From Burkholderiales bacterium (GTDB lineage Bacteria > Pseudomonadota > Gammaproteobacteria > Burkholderiales > Casimicrobiaceae): a DNA stretch of 35,506 nt. How positions within the stretch are numbered: the first letter of the stretch is position 1; each line of letters begins with the position of its first letter. The notes under the pieces are model-generated. The model was not told the origin of the DNA. It saw only the letters and a list, made by a program, of their open reading frames with translations, and searched no databases. The stretch covers positions 1 to 35,506 of the forward strand of contig JADZAQ010000090.1 in the NCBI GenBank assembly GCA_020852555.1, in the 5' to 3' direction. Below are positions 9,619 through 17,442 of this stretch, piece by piece. Position numbers and translations under genes: made by a program.

Positions 9619-10797
9619 ATGACCGATATCGTGATTGCGGGCGCGCTGCGTACCGCCATCGGCAAGTTCGGCGGTGCGCTCGCCAAGATTCCCGCGCCGG
9701 AATTGGGCGCCACCGTCATCCGGGCGCTGCTCGCCCAGGGCAAGATCGCGCCGGACCAGGTCTCCGAGGTGATCCTCGGGCAAGTCCTGGCGGCCGGCAG
9801 CGGGCAGAACCCCGCGCGGCAGGCGCTCCTCAAGTCCGGCATCCCGAACGAAGTCCCCGGGATGACGATCAACATCGTCTGCGGCTCGGGCCTGAAAGCC
9901 GTCATGCTCGCCGCGCAGGCGGTGCAGGCGGGTGACGCCGACATCGTGATCGCCGGCGGCCAGGAGAACATGAGCGCGTCGCCGCACGTACTGCCGGGCT
10001 CGCGCGACGGCTTTCGCATGGGCGACGCCAAGCTCGTCGACACCATGATCGTCGACGGCCTGTGGGACGTCTACAACCAGTACCACATGGGCGTGACCGC
10101 CGAGAACGTCGCGAAGAAGTACGCGATCAGCCGCGCGCAGCAGGACGAGTTCGCGGTCGCCTCGCAGAACAAGGCGGAGAAGGCGCAGAAGGCCGGCGCC
10201 TTCAAGGACGAGATCACGCCGGTCATGATCCCGCAGCGCAAGGGCGATCCGGTCGCCTTCGACACCGACGAATTCCCCAAGCACGGAGTGACACTCGAGT
10301 CGATCGCCGGTTTGCGGCCGGCGTTCCAGAAGGACGGCTCGGTGACGGCCGCCAACGCGTCGGGCATCAACGACGGCGCGGCGGCAGTGCTCGTCATGAC
10401 CGCCGAGCGCGCCGCCAAGCTGGGGCTGACGCCGCTCGCGAAGATCAAGGCGTTCGCCACTGCCGGTGTCGATCCGGCGATCATGGGCATGGGTCCGGTG
10501 CCGGCGTCGACGCGCTGTCTCGCCAAGGCCGGCTGGCGCGCCGCCGACCTCGACCTCATGGAGATCAACGAGGCGTTCGCGGCGCAGGCCTGCGCGGTGA
10601 ACAAGGAGATGGGCTGGGATACGTCGAAGATCAACGTCAACGGCGGCGCGATCGCGCTCGGCCACCCGATCGGCGCTTCCGGTTGCCGCATCCTCGTCAC
10701 GCTGCTGCACGAGATGCGTCGGCGCAACGCGAAGAAGGGCCTCGCCTCGCTGTGCATCGGCGGCGGCATGGGGGTCGCGCTCGCGGTCGAGCGCTGA
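9619..10797 (+). CDS. phaA: Acetyl-CoA acetyltransferase (beta-ketothiolase)
   Basis: Condenses two acetyl-CoA into acetoacetyl-CoA, the first step of PHB synthesis. It has 392 residues, the normal length, and starts at an ATG eight bases after AAGGAGT. Active-site residues are visible: Cys88 in [11 protein letters not shown] (acyl acceptor), His349 in [14 protein letters not shown], and Cys379 in [15 protein letters not shown] at about 317-324 is the fourth conserved block. Placement directly upstream of phaB supports the biosynthetic role over fatty-acid degradation. The 118-base upstream gap has only a weak -10-like TACCAT at 9559. Confidence 0.96.
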   Translation: MTDIVIAGALRTAIGKFGGALAKIPAPELGATVIRALLAQGKIAPDQVSEVILGQVLAAGSGQNPARQALLKSGIPNEVPGMTINIVCGSGLKAVMLAAQAVQAGDADIVIAGGQENMSASPHVLPGSRDGFRMGDAKLVDTMIVDGLWDVYNQYHMGVTAENVAKKYAISRAQQDEFAVASQNKAEKAQKAGAFKDEITPVMIPQRKGDPVAFDTDEFPKHGVTLESIAGLRPAFQKDGSVTAANASGINDGAAAVLVMTAERAAKLGLTPLAKIKAFATAGVDPAIMGMGPVPASTRCLAKAGWRAADLDLMEINEAFAAQACAVNKEMGWDTSKINVNGGAIALGHPIGASGCRILVTLLHEMRRRNAKKGLASLCIGGGMGVALAVER

Positions 10798-10811
10798 CGC
10801 ACAGCATCAGT

Positions 10812-10831
10812 CGCCGGGGGTGACCCCGGCG
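10812..10831 (+). other. GNRA-type tetraloop hairpin between phaA and phaB
   Basis: CGCCGGGG (10812-10819) and CCCCGGCG (10824-10831) form a perfect eight-pair stem closed by GTGA. It sits 14 bases after the phaA stop and 46 before phaB. It could stabilise the phaA 3' end or partly attenuate phaB; there is no U-run. Confidence 0.5.
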
Positions 10832-10877
10832 GCACGGTCCGGCAACGACAACGCGAAGACGAAAAGGAGGACGCATC

Positions 10878-11630
10878 ATGGCAGGCGACAAGCATCGCGT
10901 GGCGCTCATCACCGGCGGCATGGGTGGTCTGGGTGAGGCGATCTGCATCAAGATGGCGGCATTGGGCTACACCGTGGTCACGACGTACTCGCCGGGCAAC
11001 ACCAAGTCGGCCGACTGGCTCGCGGCGATGAAGCAGCAGGGCTACACCTTCCGCGCCTATCCGTGCGACGTGGCGGACTGGGATTCGGCGGTCGCCTGTG
11101 TCGCCAAGGTCACCGCGGAGGTAGGCCCGGTCGACGTGCTGGTCAACAACGCCGGCATCACGCGCGACATGACGTTCAAGAAGATGGACAAGGCGAACTG
11201 GGACGCGGTCATGAAGACCAACCTCGATTCGTGCTTCAACATGACGAAGCAGGTCTGCGACGGCATGGCCGACCGGGGCTGGGGCCGCGTCATCAACATC
11301 TCGTCGGTCAACGGCCAGAAGGGCGCGTTCGGACAGACCAACTACTCGGCGGCGAAGGCCGGCATGCACGGCTTCACCAAGGCGCTGGCGCTCGAGTACG
11401 CGCGCAAGGGCGTCACCTCGAACACCATCTCGCCGGGCTACATCGGCACCAAGATGGTGATGGCGATCCCGAAGGAAGTGCTCGACGGCAAGATCATCCC
11501 GCAGATCCCGATGGGACGCCTCGGCAAGCCCGAGGAAGTCGCCGGTCTCGTCGCGTATCTCGCGAGCGAGGAAGCGGCATTCCTGACCGGTGCCAACATC
11601 GCCATCAACGGCGGCCAGCACATGTTCTGA
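10878..11630 (+). CDS. phaB: Acetoacetyl-CoA reductase (NADPH)
   Basis: Reduces acetoacetyl-CoA to (R)-3-hydroxybutyryl-CoA, the monomer for PHB synthase. A short-chain dehydrogenase of 250 residues. The start ATG follows AAAAGGAGGA, a near-perfect ribosome binding site. Seen: the cofactor loop TGGMGGLGE at 13-21, NNAGITRD at about 90-97, and the catalytic Ser-Tyr-Lys in NISSVNGQKGAFGQTNYSAA then KAG. The C-terminal PMGRLGKPEEVAGLVAYLAS and INGGQHMF are typical of PhaB. It forms an operon with phaA. phaC is absent from this window, so it is encoded elsewhere or upstream of another gene set. Confidence 0.96.
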   Translation: MAGDKHRVALITGGMGGLGEAICIKMAALGYTVVTTYSPGNTKSADWLAAMKQQGYTFRAYPCDVADWDSAVACVAKVTAEVGPVDVLVNNAGITRDMTFKKMDKANWDAVMKTNLDSCFNMTKQVCDGMADRGWGRVINISSVNGQKGAFGQTNYSAAKAGMHGFTKALALEYARKGVTSNTISPGYIGTKMVMAIPKEVLDGKIIPQIPMGRLGKPEEVAGLVAYLASEEAAFLTGANIAINGGQHMF

Positions 11631-11641
11631 TGCAGCACGCA

Positions 11642-11671
11642 GGCCCGTTCATGCAGGTGCGTGAATGGGCC
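11642..11671 (+). terminator. Hairpin after phaB, candidate terminator
   Basis: GGCCCGTTCA (11642-11651) pairs with TGAATGGGCC (11662-11671): ten pairs including one G-U, with a ten-base loop. It starts 12 bases past the phaB stop, where a terminator is expected. Only a single T follows, so it is not a textbook intrinsic terminator. Confidence 0.45.
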
Positions 11672-11794
11672 TCGTGCCCGCACCCGGCGGACGGTAAGCG
11701 CGGGCCGGCCCGATGATCCATTAGAATCGCCGGCCATCGCGCATCGCGCCATGGCGGTCGGTAGCGATGCCACGAATCGCTATCGGAGGCGCCG

Positions 11795-14374
11795 ATGTTT
11801 CTCATGTCACCCGCAGTCCGCCGTCCTGGCGGGGAATGCCGGATCACGTCGACCGCACGCCGCACGGGCGCGAGCGGATTCCTCGCGGCCGCACTCCTCC
11901 TTCCCCTCGCCGGCGTCGCGCCGGCGGCGACCGGAACCACGTCCGCGCCGAACGCCGCCGCGCCGCTCGTCGTCGACGCGGCCGCCCGCTGGCCGCACAC
12001 GGTCAGCGGCCCGAACGGCACCGCCACGATCTACCAGCCGCAGGTGATCGCGTGGCCCGAGCGGCGCACGCTCGAGGCACGGGTCGCGGTGGGCATCACG
12101 CCGAACGGCGCCAAGGCGGCGACCCTCGGCGTGGTCGAGATCCGTTTCGCCACGTACACCGATCTCGCGGAGCGCACCGTCGTGCTCACCGAGCCGCGGC
12201 TCGTCTCCGCGCGGTTCCCGTCGCTCGATGCCGCGCGCCAGGCGCAATTCGAGGAGCGCATCCGCGAGGCGTTGACCAACCTGGGGGTGAAGCGCGTGCC
12301 GCTCGCGATGGTGACCGCGAGCCTGCACGAGCAGCAGAAGCCGCGCGAGGCCGCGGTCGACAACAGTCCGCCGCGCATCTTTGCGAGTTCGCGTCCGGCG
12401 AGCCTGGTGGTCTTCGACGGCGACCCCGTGTTCGCCCCGATCCAGGGGACCTCGCTCGCGGCGGCGGTCAATACCAACTGGGACGTCTTCCGCGACAGCG
12501 CCACCAGCACGCTCTATCTCCTCGACAACGGCGGGTGGCTGATGGCTGCCGACGTCAAGGGGCCCTGGATGCCGGCCGGCACCTTGCCGGCGGTCTTCGG
12601 CGCGCTGCCCAACGACGGGAACTTCGCGGCGGTGAAGCAGCAGATACCGGGCCGCTCGTTCACTCCCGCCACGGTGCCGACGATCTTCGTATCGACGACG
12701 CCGGCCGCGATCATCGTCACCAACGGACCACCGCAGTACGCGGCGATCGCGGGAACGTCGCTCGCCTACGTCGCGAATACCGACGCGGCGCTCTTCCGCG
12801 ATCGCGCCGGCACCTACTACTACCTCGTCTCGGGCCGCTGGTTCTCGGCCAAGAGTCTCGACGGCCCGTGGACCTTCGCCACCGCGACGCTCCCCGACGA
12901 CTTCCGGCGCATTCCGGCCGACGGTCCGCGCGGCTTCGTGCTGGTCTCGGTGCCGGGAACGCCGCAGGCCGAGCAGGCGCTCATCGAGGCGCAGATTCCG
13001 CAGCAGGCGACGCTGTCGCGCAGCACGGCATCGCTCACCGTCACTTACGCGGGCGAGCCGAAGTTCGTGCCGATCGAGGGCACGCCGCTCTTGTACGCGG
13101 CCAACACGTCGTACCGCGTGATCCAGTCCGGCACCGTCTTCTACTCCTGCTACCAGGGCGCGTGGCTCACCGCGACCGTCGCCACCGGGCCGTGGACGCT
13201 CGCCGCCACGGTGCCGGAGGTGATCTACACGATCCCGCCGGCGAGCCCGCTGTATCCGTGCACCTACGTGCGCGTCTACGCCGCGACGCCCGAGACGGTG
13301 ACCTTCGGCTACACGGCGGGCTACACGATGGGTTTCGTGAGCGCCGGCGTCCTCGTCTACGGCACCGGCTACTACTACCCGCCGTACCTCTATCCCGGCC
13401 CGATCCCGATCTACTATCCGCGCCCGTATTCGTATGCCGGCGCCACCTACTACAACCCGACGACCGGCGCCTGGGCGCACGGCGGCGCGATCTACGGCCC
13501 GTACGCGGGCGCGCGCGGCGGCACGGCGTACAACCCGTCGACGGGCGCCTGGGCGCAGGGCGGCGCCATCTACGGACCCAACGGCGGTGCCGGCGCCTTC
13601 TCGGCGTACAACCCGTCGACCGGCAGTTACGCGCACGGCAGCGCGGCGTGGGGTCCCGGGGGCGGGGCCGCCAACGCGGATTGGTACAACGCCAATACCG
13701 GACGCTCGGGATCGACGCAGCAGAACGCCAATGCCTACGGCCGCTGGGGCTCGTCGACGGTGAGCGGCCCCAACCAGACGGTACACACGCAAAGCCAGAG
13801 CAATGCGCGCGGCAGCGCAGGATCGTTCACGTCATCGAGCGGCGCGCGCGGCGCCGGGGCCTCGGGCTCGGGCGGCAACCGCGGCGGCGTGGTGCAGACG
13901 TCGGGTGGCGACGTGTACGCCGGCGCCGACGGCAACGTCTACAAGAAGACCGACAGCGGCTGGCAGAAGTACGACAACGGCTCGTGGAACAACGTCGAGA
14001 AGCCGTCGACGCAGCGAGCCGGACAAGCCAGCGGTGCGCCGCCGGCAACACCCGGTGGATCGGCCAGTGCGCCCGTCCAGCCGCGGGCGTCGACGACGGC
14101 CGCGGGTGGATCGCGTGCATCATCCATGACCGGGGGGGCTCCCGCCCGCAACGGCGCGCAACCGGCGGCTGCCGCGCGCGAAGGCGGGTACCGCGCCGGC
14201 GGCGCGGCCGGTGGCGATGAAGGGCGCTTCGCGGGCTACGGACAACTCGAGCAGGATCGCAGCGCGCGAATGATGGGCGGCCAACGCCAGGGCGAATTCG
14301 AGGGGATGCGCGGTGGCGGCTTCGAAGGGCGCGGTGGTGGCTTCGAGGGCCGGGGCCGCGGTGGGCGTCGCTGA
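11795..14374 (+). CDS. Large secreted repeat protein, function unknown
   Basis: An 859-residue exported protein; GGAGG lies six bases before the ATG. Residues 28-46 (GFLAAALLLPLAGVAPAATG region) are a signal peptide with likely cleavage near 45. Residues 60-185 form a conserved-looking N-terminal domain. Three modules of about 100 residues follow (about 193-290, 296-400, 408-510). Each has a (P)x(Y/F)(A/V)xIxGTxL.Y.xNT core and a (G)xW..A....GPW line (GPW at 256, 357, 465). Next comes a Tyr/Pro-rich hydrophobic stretch (505-545), then a strict 26-residue repeat (551-654). The last 200 residues are Gly/Ala/Ser-rich and disordered, ending in GGGFEGR repeats. Similar proteins have been labelled carbohydrate-binding, from memory and without evidence here. 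Surface or matrix attachment is an inference. Confidence 0.8.
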   Translation: MFLMSPAVRRPGGECRITSTARRTGASGFLAAALLLPLAGVAPAATGTTSAPNAAAPLVVDAAARWPHTVSGPNGTATIYQPQVIAWPERRTLEARVAVGITPNGAKAATLGVVEIRFATYTDLAERTVVLTEPRLVSARFPSLDAARQAQFEERIREALTNLGVKRVPLAMVTASLHEQQKPREAAVDNSPPRIFASSRPASLVVFDGDPVFAPIQGTSLAAAVNTNWDVFRDSATSTLYLLDNGGWLMAADVKGPWMPAGTLPAVFGALPNDGNFAAVKQQIPGRSFTPATVPTIFVSTTPAAIIVTNGPPQYAAIAGTSLAYVANTDAALFRDRAGTYYYLVSGRWFSAKSLDGPWTFATATLPDDFRRIPADGPRGFVLVSVPGTPQAEQALIEAQIPQQATLSRSTASLTVTYAGEPKFVPIEGTPLLYAANTSYRVIQSGTVFYSCYQGAWLTATVATGPWTLAATVPEVIYTIPPASPLYPCTYVRVYAATPETVTFGYTAGYTMGFVSAGVLVYGTGYYYPPYLYPGPIPIYYPRPYSYAGATYYNPTTGAWAHGGAIYGPYAGARGGTAYNPSTGAWAQGGAIYGPNGGAGAFSAYNPSTGSYAHGSAAWGPGGGAANADWYNANTGRSGSTQQNANAYGRWGSSTVSGPNQTVHTQSQSNARGSAGSFTSSSGARGAGASGSGGNRGGVVQTSGGDVYAGADGNVYKKTDSGWQKYDNGSWNNVEKPSTQRAGQASGAPPATPGGSASAPVQPRASTTAAGGSRASSMTGGAPARNGAQPAAAAREGGYRAGGAAGGDEGRFAGYGQLEQDRSARMMGGQRQGEFEGMRGGGFEGRGGGFEGRGRGGRR
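13445..13756 (+). repeat. 78-bp coding tandem repeat (26-residue unit)
   Basis: Within the secreted protein, units begin at residues 551, 577, 603 and 629 with an exact 26-residue period. Each starts (T/S/D)xYNPxTG; the first two continue AWA(H/Q)GGAIYGP. The fourth unit is degenerate. DNA identity between the first two units is visibly high, suggesting recent duplication or conversion. Confidence 0.8.
14312..14353 (+). repeat. 21-bp tandem repeat at the 3' end of the secreted-protein gene
   Basis: Two adjacent 21-base units (14312-14332 and 14333-14353) encode GGGFEGR twice, preceded by a partial copy (FEGMR). They differ at a few, mostly synonymous, positions. Such repeats can change copy number by slippage. 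Confidence 0.65.
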
Positions 14375-14396
14375 CCGGGGCGGCGGGGGCGAGACG

Positions 14397-14864
14397 ATGC
14401 AGACCATGAGCCGCCATACGCGACGCCTGGCGCTGGCCGCGATCGTGCTGACGTGCGTGTCGTCGATCGCCGAAGCGCAGTGGGTGATGCTCGCGCGGCG
14501 CGCCGTCGGTCGCGTCGAGCAGATGTCGCAACAGGCGGGTGCCGCCAACGGCCCGGCCTACGACACGGCGGCGGTCCTCCTCGAAGCGCCACCCGACAAG
14601 GTCTACGCGGCGGTGCTGCGCGGCCTGCGCGGACGCACCGACCTCTCCATCACCCGCGAGGACGCGCCGGCGCACATCGTGCAGTTCACCAACGGCGCGC
14701 AGATCGCCGGCATCAACGTCACCGGCGTCGGCGACAACCTCACGCACGTGATGATCACCTCGGCACACGTCGGCGCACAACCGGATGCCGCGGCACTGGT
14801 GCTCAATGCCGTGCTGCGCGTGTGCAAGGACATGAACGTGGAGTGCTCGCAGGCGCGGCAGTGA
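14397..14864 (+). CDS. Small exported protein downstream of the repeat protein
   Basis: A 155-residue protein from the ATG at 14397; a second in-frame ATG is at 14406. Residues SRHTRRLALAAIVLTCVSSI followed by AEAQ form a signal peptide with cleavage likely after AEA. The mature part has AAVLLEAPPDKVYAAVLRGL, then TDLSITREDAPAHIVQFTNG and GVGDNLTHVMITSAH. This alternation of strands and helices looks like a small alpha/beta domain. Three late Cys-containing positions (VCKDMNVECSQ) could allow a disulfide. It starts 22 bases after the repeat-protein stop and is probably co-transcribed. I do not recognise a named family. The frame also opens upstream (14313), inside the previous gene, which I discount. 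Confidence 0.75.
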   Translation: MQTMSRHTRRLALAAIVLTCVSSIAEAQWVMLARRAVGRVEQMSQQAGAANGPAYDTAAVLLEAPPDKVYAAVLRGLRGRTDLSITREDAPAHIVQFTNGAQIAGINVTGVGDNLTHVMITSAHVGAQPDAAALVLNAVLRVCKDMNVECSQARQ

Positions 14865-14956
14865 CCGGTGGCGAGACTGCTTGCCGCCATTGCATGCCGC
14901 GCACGGGCCCGACGCCCGGGCGGCGCTCGTCACGGTACGGCAGCGATTCGCGGCCG

Positions 14957-16048
14957 CTACGCGCGCGGCGGTCGCGCGCGGCGCACGAGGTCGAGCGCGA
15001 GCCCGACGAAGGCGAGCGTCCAGGCGGCGAGCGCGATCCAGAAGAAGAGCCGCGGCACCCAGATCAGGAAATCGAAGCGCATCGCCAGCACGAGCTCGTG
15101 CGTGCTGGCGGCGTACATGCCGAGCGGAAAGACGGCGCCCCAGTACAGCGGGTCGTAGCGCAGCGGAAACCGGCGTACCAGGTGGCGCCACACGCCGAGG
15201 ATGAGGAGCATCGGGATCCACCACGTCCCCGTCGCCCAGTAGAACACCGTGAAGCCCTTGATGAAGGGCAGCAGCGAGGCGAGGAACGGCGCGTCGTTCA
15301 CGTTGACGATGAGCAGCGACCCTGCCAGCGTGGAGATCGCCATCGCGCCCATGTTGATCCAGTACGGCGGGGCGAGATCGCCCGGCGCCAGTGGAAAAAA
15401 CGTGTAGCGATAGAAGATGAGCGACATCATCCAGATGTAGAGCATGCCACCCCACAGCCACATCGACAGCGCGAGGAAATTGAGTTCGAGCCGGTACTGC
15501 GGCGTGAGTCCTGGGGCGAGGAGCGCGGCGAGCACGGCGATCGATTGGGTGGCGACGACGGCAAGGAGCCAGGCGCCGCTGATGCCGTCGCGCAGGCTCG
15601 GCTTGTGCGCCTTCACCGTGAGGCCGGTGAAGATCGTGTACATCAGCACGACCCACAGCACCACCGCGGCAAGCCACAGCACCATCGCGCTGCCCCGATC
15701 GGCGTGCAATACCATGACCTGGCTGCCGAGCACGCCGGTGCCGGCGACCGTGGTGAAGAACCCCGGGCCGCGCAGGTGGTCGACCATGTCGCCGAAGAAG
15801 CGCCGCGGATACCACGCCGCGCGCAGCAGGGTCAGCACCCAGAGCACCGCGTAGGCGACGACGTTGAGCCAGAAAAGAGCGTGGGCGAGCTCGGCAAACC
15901 CAAGAAGGTGCGCCGCCAGCGACACGATGCCGGTCGCCATGACCATGCCGAAGTACGCCGGCGACAGGCGCGCGAGGTCGGCGAACGACGGCGGCGGCGT
16001 GGCGGTGGGAGGAAAAGGCGCGGCGTCGGGGGTCGGCTCGGCGGTCAT
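14957..16048 (-). CDS. SLAC1/TehA-type transporter (TDT family)
   Basis: A 363-residue inner-membrane protein of the tellurite-resistance/dicarboxylate transporter family (SLAC1, TehA, Mae1 relatives). These are anion channels or carriers. Ten hydrophobic helices can be picked out, starting with SPAYFGMVMATGIVSLAAHL, where the F-x-M-V-M-A-T-G-I-V-S opening is the family signature. Others include GTGVLGSQVMVL, FLALSMWLWGGMLYIWMMSL, PPYWINMGAMAISTLAGSLL and YWGAVFPLGMYAASTHEL. The N-terminal 25 residues are Pro-rich and cytosolic. Its ATG overlaps the stop of the upstream four-cysteine gene as ATGA. Substrate is not predictable; tellurite resistance should not be assumed. Confidence 0.9.
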   Translation of the reverse strand: MTAEPTPDAAPFPPTATPPPSFADLARLSPAYFGMVMATGIVSLAAHLLGFAELAHALFWLNVVAYAVLWVLTLLRAAWYPRRFFGDMVDHLRGPGFFTTVAGTGVLGSQVMVLHADRGSAMVLWLAAVVLWVVLMYTIFTGLTVKAHKPSLRDGISGAWLLAVVATQSIAVLAALLAPGLTPQYRLELNFLALSMWLWGGMLYIWMMSLIFYRYTFFPLAPGDLAPPYWINMGAMAISTLAGSLLIVNVNDAPFLASLLPFIKGFTVFYWATGTWWIPMLLILGVWRHLVRRFPLRYDPLYWGAVFPLGMYAASTHELVLAMRFDFLIWVPRLFFWIALAAWTLAFVGLALDLVRRARPPRA

Positions 16049-16386
16049 CGCCGTTCCGGTGCGGCCGTGGCGGAGGAACGGGCTGCCTCACCCGTGAGCT
16101 CGGCGTAGCGCGCAAGCGCCGCGCGCGCCCGAACCTGCAGCGCGCGATACGAGCGCTCCCACTCGCCCTCGCGCGGCGTGATCGTGGCGAGCTGGCGCAC
16201 GATGCCTTCGAGGGTCGCCACCTGCCGGCGCGCCTCGTCGCCTTGGGCGAGTGCCGCCTCGTAGTCGGCGACGTAGACGAACTCGACGCGGACATCGCGG
16301 CATATGCCCACACAAGTCTGCGGCGCCTCGATCTTGCCGCAGCCGATGCACTGCCACGCCTTCACGTACTCGACCGTCGACTCCAT
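16045..16386 (-). CDS. Small four-cysteine (zinc-ribbon-like) protein coupled to the TDT transporter
   Basis: A 113-residue cytosolic protein, function unknown. Near the N-terminus, WQCIGCGKIEAPQTCVGIC places Cys at 13, 16, 25 and 29 (C-x2-C-x8-C-x3-C), a likely zinc or iron-sulfur site. Residues 45-110 are predicted to be mostly helical, with Ala/Arg/Glu-rich periodicity (DEARRQVATLEGIVRQL), possibly a coiled coil. The stop overlaps the transporter start by four bases (ATGA), so the two are one translation-coupled unit. The start at 16386 has only a weak site upstream. A regulator or redox partner for the channel is an inference from context. Confidence 0.72.
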   Translation of the reverse strand: MESTVEYVKAWQCIGCGKIEAPQTCVGICRDVRVEFVYVADYEAALAQGDEARRQVATLEGIVRQLATITPREGEWERSYRALQVRARAALARYAELTGEAARSSATAAPERR

Positions 16387-16499
16387 GGCTCACACCACAC
16401 CGAAAACGGACGCCGCGCAGCGGCGGCTCCTGCGCCATCTTGCCACGAAGTCCAGCAACGGTCGCGCTCCGGCGCCGCCGCCGATGCGGCGCACCATAG

Positions 16500-16532
16500 A
16501 AAAAGCGCCCCACGACTTGCATCGCGGAGCGC
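16500..16532 (-). terminator. Strong intrinsic terminator ending the phasin transcript
   Basis: On the minus strand GCGCTCCGCGA pairs with TCGTGGGGCGC (11 pairs, two of them G-U) around a six-base loop TGCAAG. It is followed directly by five U residues (A-run 16500-16504 on the plus strand). This is the best intrinsic terminator in the window. It lies about 140 bases past the phasin stop, so phasin mRNA has a long structured 3' UTR. Confidence 0.82.
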
Positions 16533-16572
16533 CGGAGGCTGTATCGGTCAGGAGGAGGCGATCGATACAGTA
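16500..16572 (-). ncRNA. Candidate small RNA with anti-Shine-Dalgarno loop in the phasin 3' UTR
   Basis: CTGTATCG (minus strand, 16570-16563) pairs perfectly with CGATACAG (16546-16539). The 16-base loop presents CCTCCTCCT (plus-strand AGGAGGAGG, 16550-16558). A second CCTCC follows the stem, and the intrinsic terminator comes next. Hairpins that display CCUCC-type loops ahead of a terminator are the known layout of Rhodobacter CcsR RNAs and Neisseria NmsR RNAs, which pair with ribosome binding sites. No convincing promoter is visible just upstream, so it may be cut from phasin mRNA. The 5' end is uncertain (it could reach about 16615). Existence as a separate RNA is an inference. Confidence 0.5.
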
Positions 16573-16639
16573 GGAGACATCACCATCAGTCTACGATGTG
16601 GGGGCTTGCAATTTGCTTTCAACCCCAGGTCGTATTGCT

Positions 16640-16661
16640 GCCGCCGGACGGGCCCGGCGGC
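16640..16661 (-). other. GC-rich hairpin just after phasin
   Basis: GCCGCCGG (16640-16647) and CCGGCGGC (16654-16661) form a perfect eight-pair stem with a six-base loop, ten bases past the phasin stop. With no U-run, it is more likely a 3' stabiliser than the terminator, which lies further on at 16500-16532. Confidence 0.5.
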
Positions 16662-16670
16662 GGCATTGCC

Positions 16671-17213
16671 TTACGCCTTCTTGGCGCCCTTGACCACCTT
16701 GGTCGCGGTAGCGGCCGCGGCACGGACGTTGGCGTCGGCGAGGCTCGCGACCTGCTTGGTCGCCTTCTGGAACTGGTCGAACGCGGCGGTGGTGGCGGCC
16801 AGCGACGACTTGAACGCGTTCACCGCGGCGTCCGAGCCGGCCGGCGCTGACTTGCTCGCCTTGTCGACGAATGCGGCGACGCCCTTGCTGTAGACGCCGA
16901 ACGACTCTTCGGCGAGCGCCGAGTACTCGGCCTGCACTTCGCTGGCGAGCTCATACAGGTTGCGCGAATAGCCCATCGCGGTTTGCATCTGCGCTTCGGC
17001 GAGCTTGCTGCGCAACTCGATCAGCTCCTGCACATCCTTGATGCCGGCGACGGCGTTGGCATTCTCGACCGACTGCGCGAACACGTTGCGCGCGGTGCCG
17101 AGTTGGAACTTCATGAGCTTCTCGGCGTTGTCGAGGGAGAGCGCGGCGAACTTGGTCGCTTGGGCGACGTTGGCGCGATTGATCTCGGCGAAATCCTGAG
17201 TCGGGTTGTACAT
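16671..17213 (-). CDS. phaP: Phasin, PHB granule-associated protein
   Basis: Phasins coat PHB granules and control their size and number. The protein has 180 residues, normal for the family, almost all amphipathic helix without cysteine. It starts at ATG 17213 after AAAGGAA. Seen: the typical opening QDFAEINRANVAQATKFAAL, LDNAEKLMKFQL, NAVAGIKDVQELIELRSKLA, and a Lys/Ala-rich C-terminal segment (ATKQVASLADANVRAAAATA). The ending KVVKGAKKA is usual for betaproteobacterial phasins. It is divergent from phaR with 399 bases between; a good promoter at 17460-17488 gives a leader of about 240 bases. PHB binds PhaR and lifts repression in known systems. Confidence 0.94.
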   Translation of the reverse strand: MYNPTQDFAEINRANVAQATKFAALSLDNAEKLMKFQLGTARNVFAQSVENANAVAGIKDVQELIELRSKLAEAQMQTAMGYSRNLYELASEVQAEYSALAEESFGVYSKGVAAFVDKASKSAPAGSDAAVNAFKSSLAATTAAFDQFQKATKQVASLADANVRAAAATATKVVKGAKKA

Positions 17214-17442
17214 GGTGCTTCCTTTCGAGGTGAGTGAGGGGTCGAGAGACGGTCGTTCGTTGCAACGTCCTGTCGAACTGCCGCACCTTGCCGATAGACA
17301 GCGGACTGCCGGTGCGTGAGCGGTCCCAGAACGTCACGGGAAGGCCGCTCGCGGCGAGCGTCTCGGGGTGAGGCCATCGGGCTCAGGACCGACGCTCGCT
17401 GGCGTCTTTCCAGTGCCGCCTGGCTGTCGCCGTCCTCTTTGC

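Noticed and set aside
10071-11621. 516-codon minus-strand frame opposite phaA-phaB
   Set aside because: Antisense to two unmistakable enzymes.
14865-14956. GGGC/GCCC words in the gap between convergent genes as a bidirectional terminator
   Set aside because: The stems are only four to five pairs with no U-run; chance is sufficient.
13827-16313. 828-codon minus-strand frame spanning the secreted-protein end and the TDT gene
   Set aside because: It crosses the TDT gene in another frame and has no recognisable domain; the TDT frame shows ten clear membrane helices.
16596-16850. Plus-strand frame after AGGAGGAGG at 16550-16558
   Set aside because: The purine run is too far from the ATG to act as a ribosome binding site and the frame is antisense to phasin. 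The run is better explained as the complement of the hairpin loop.
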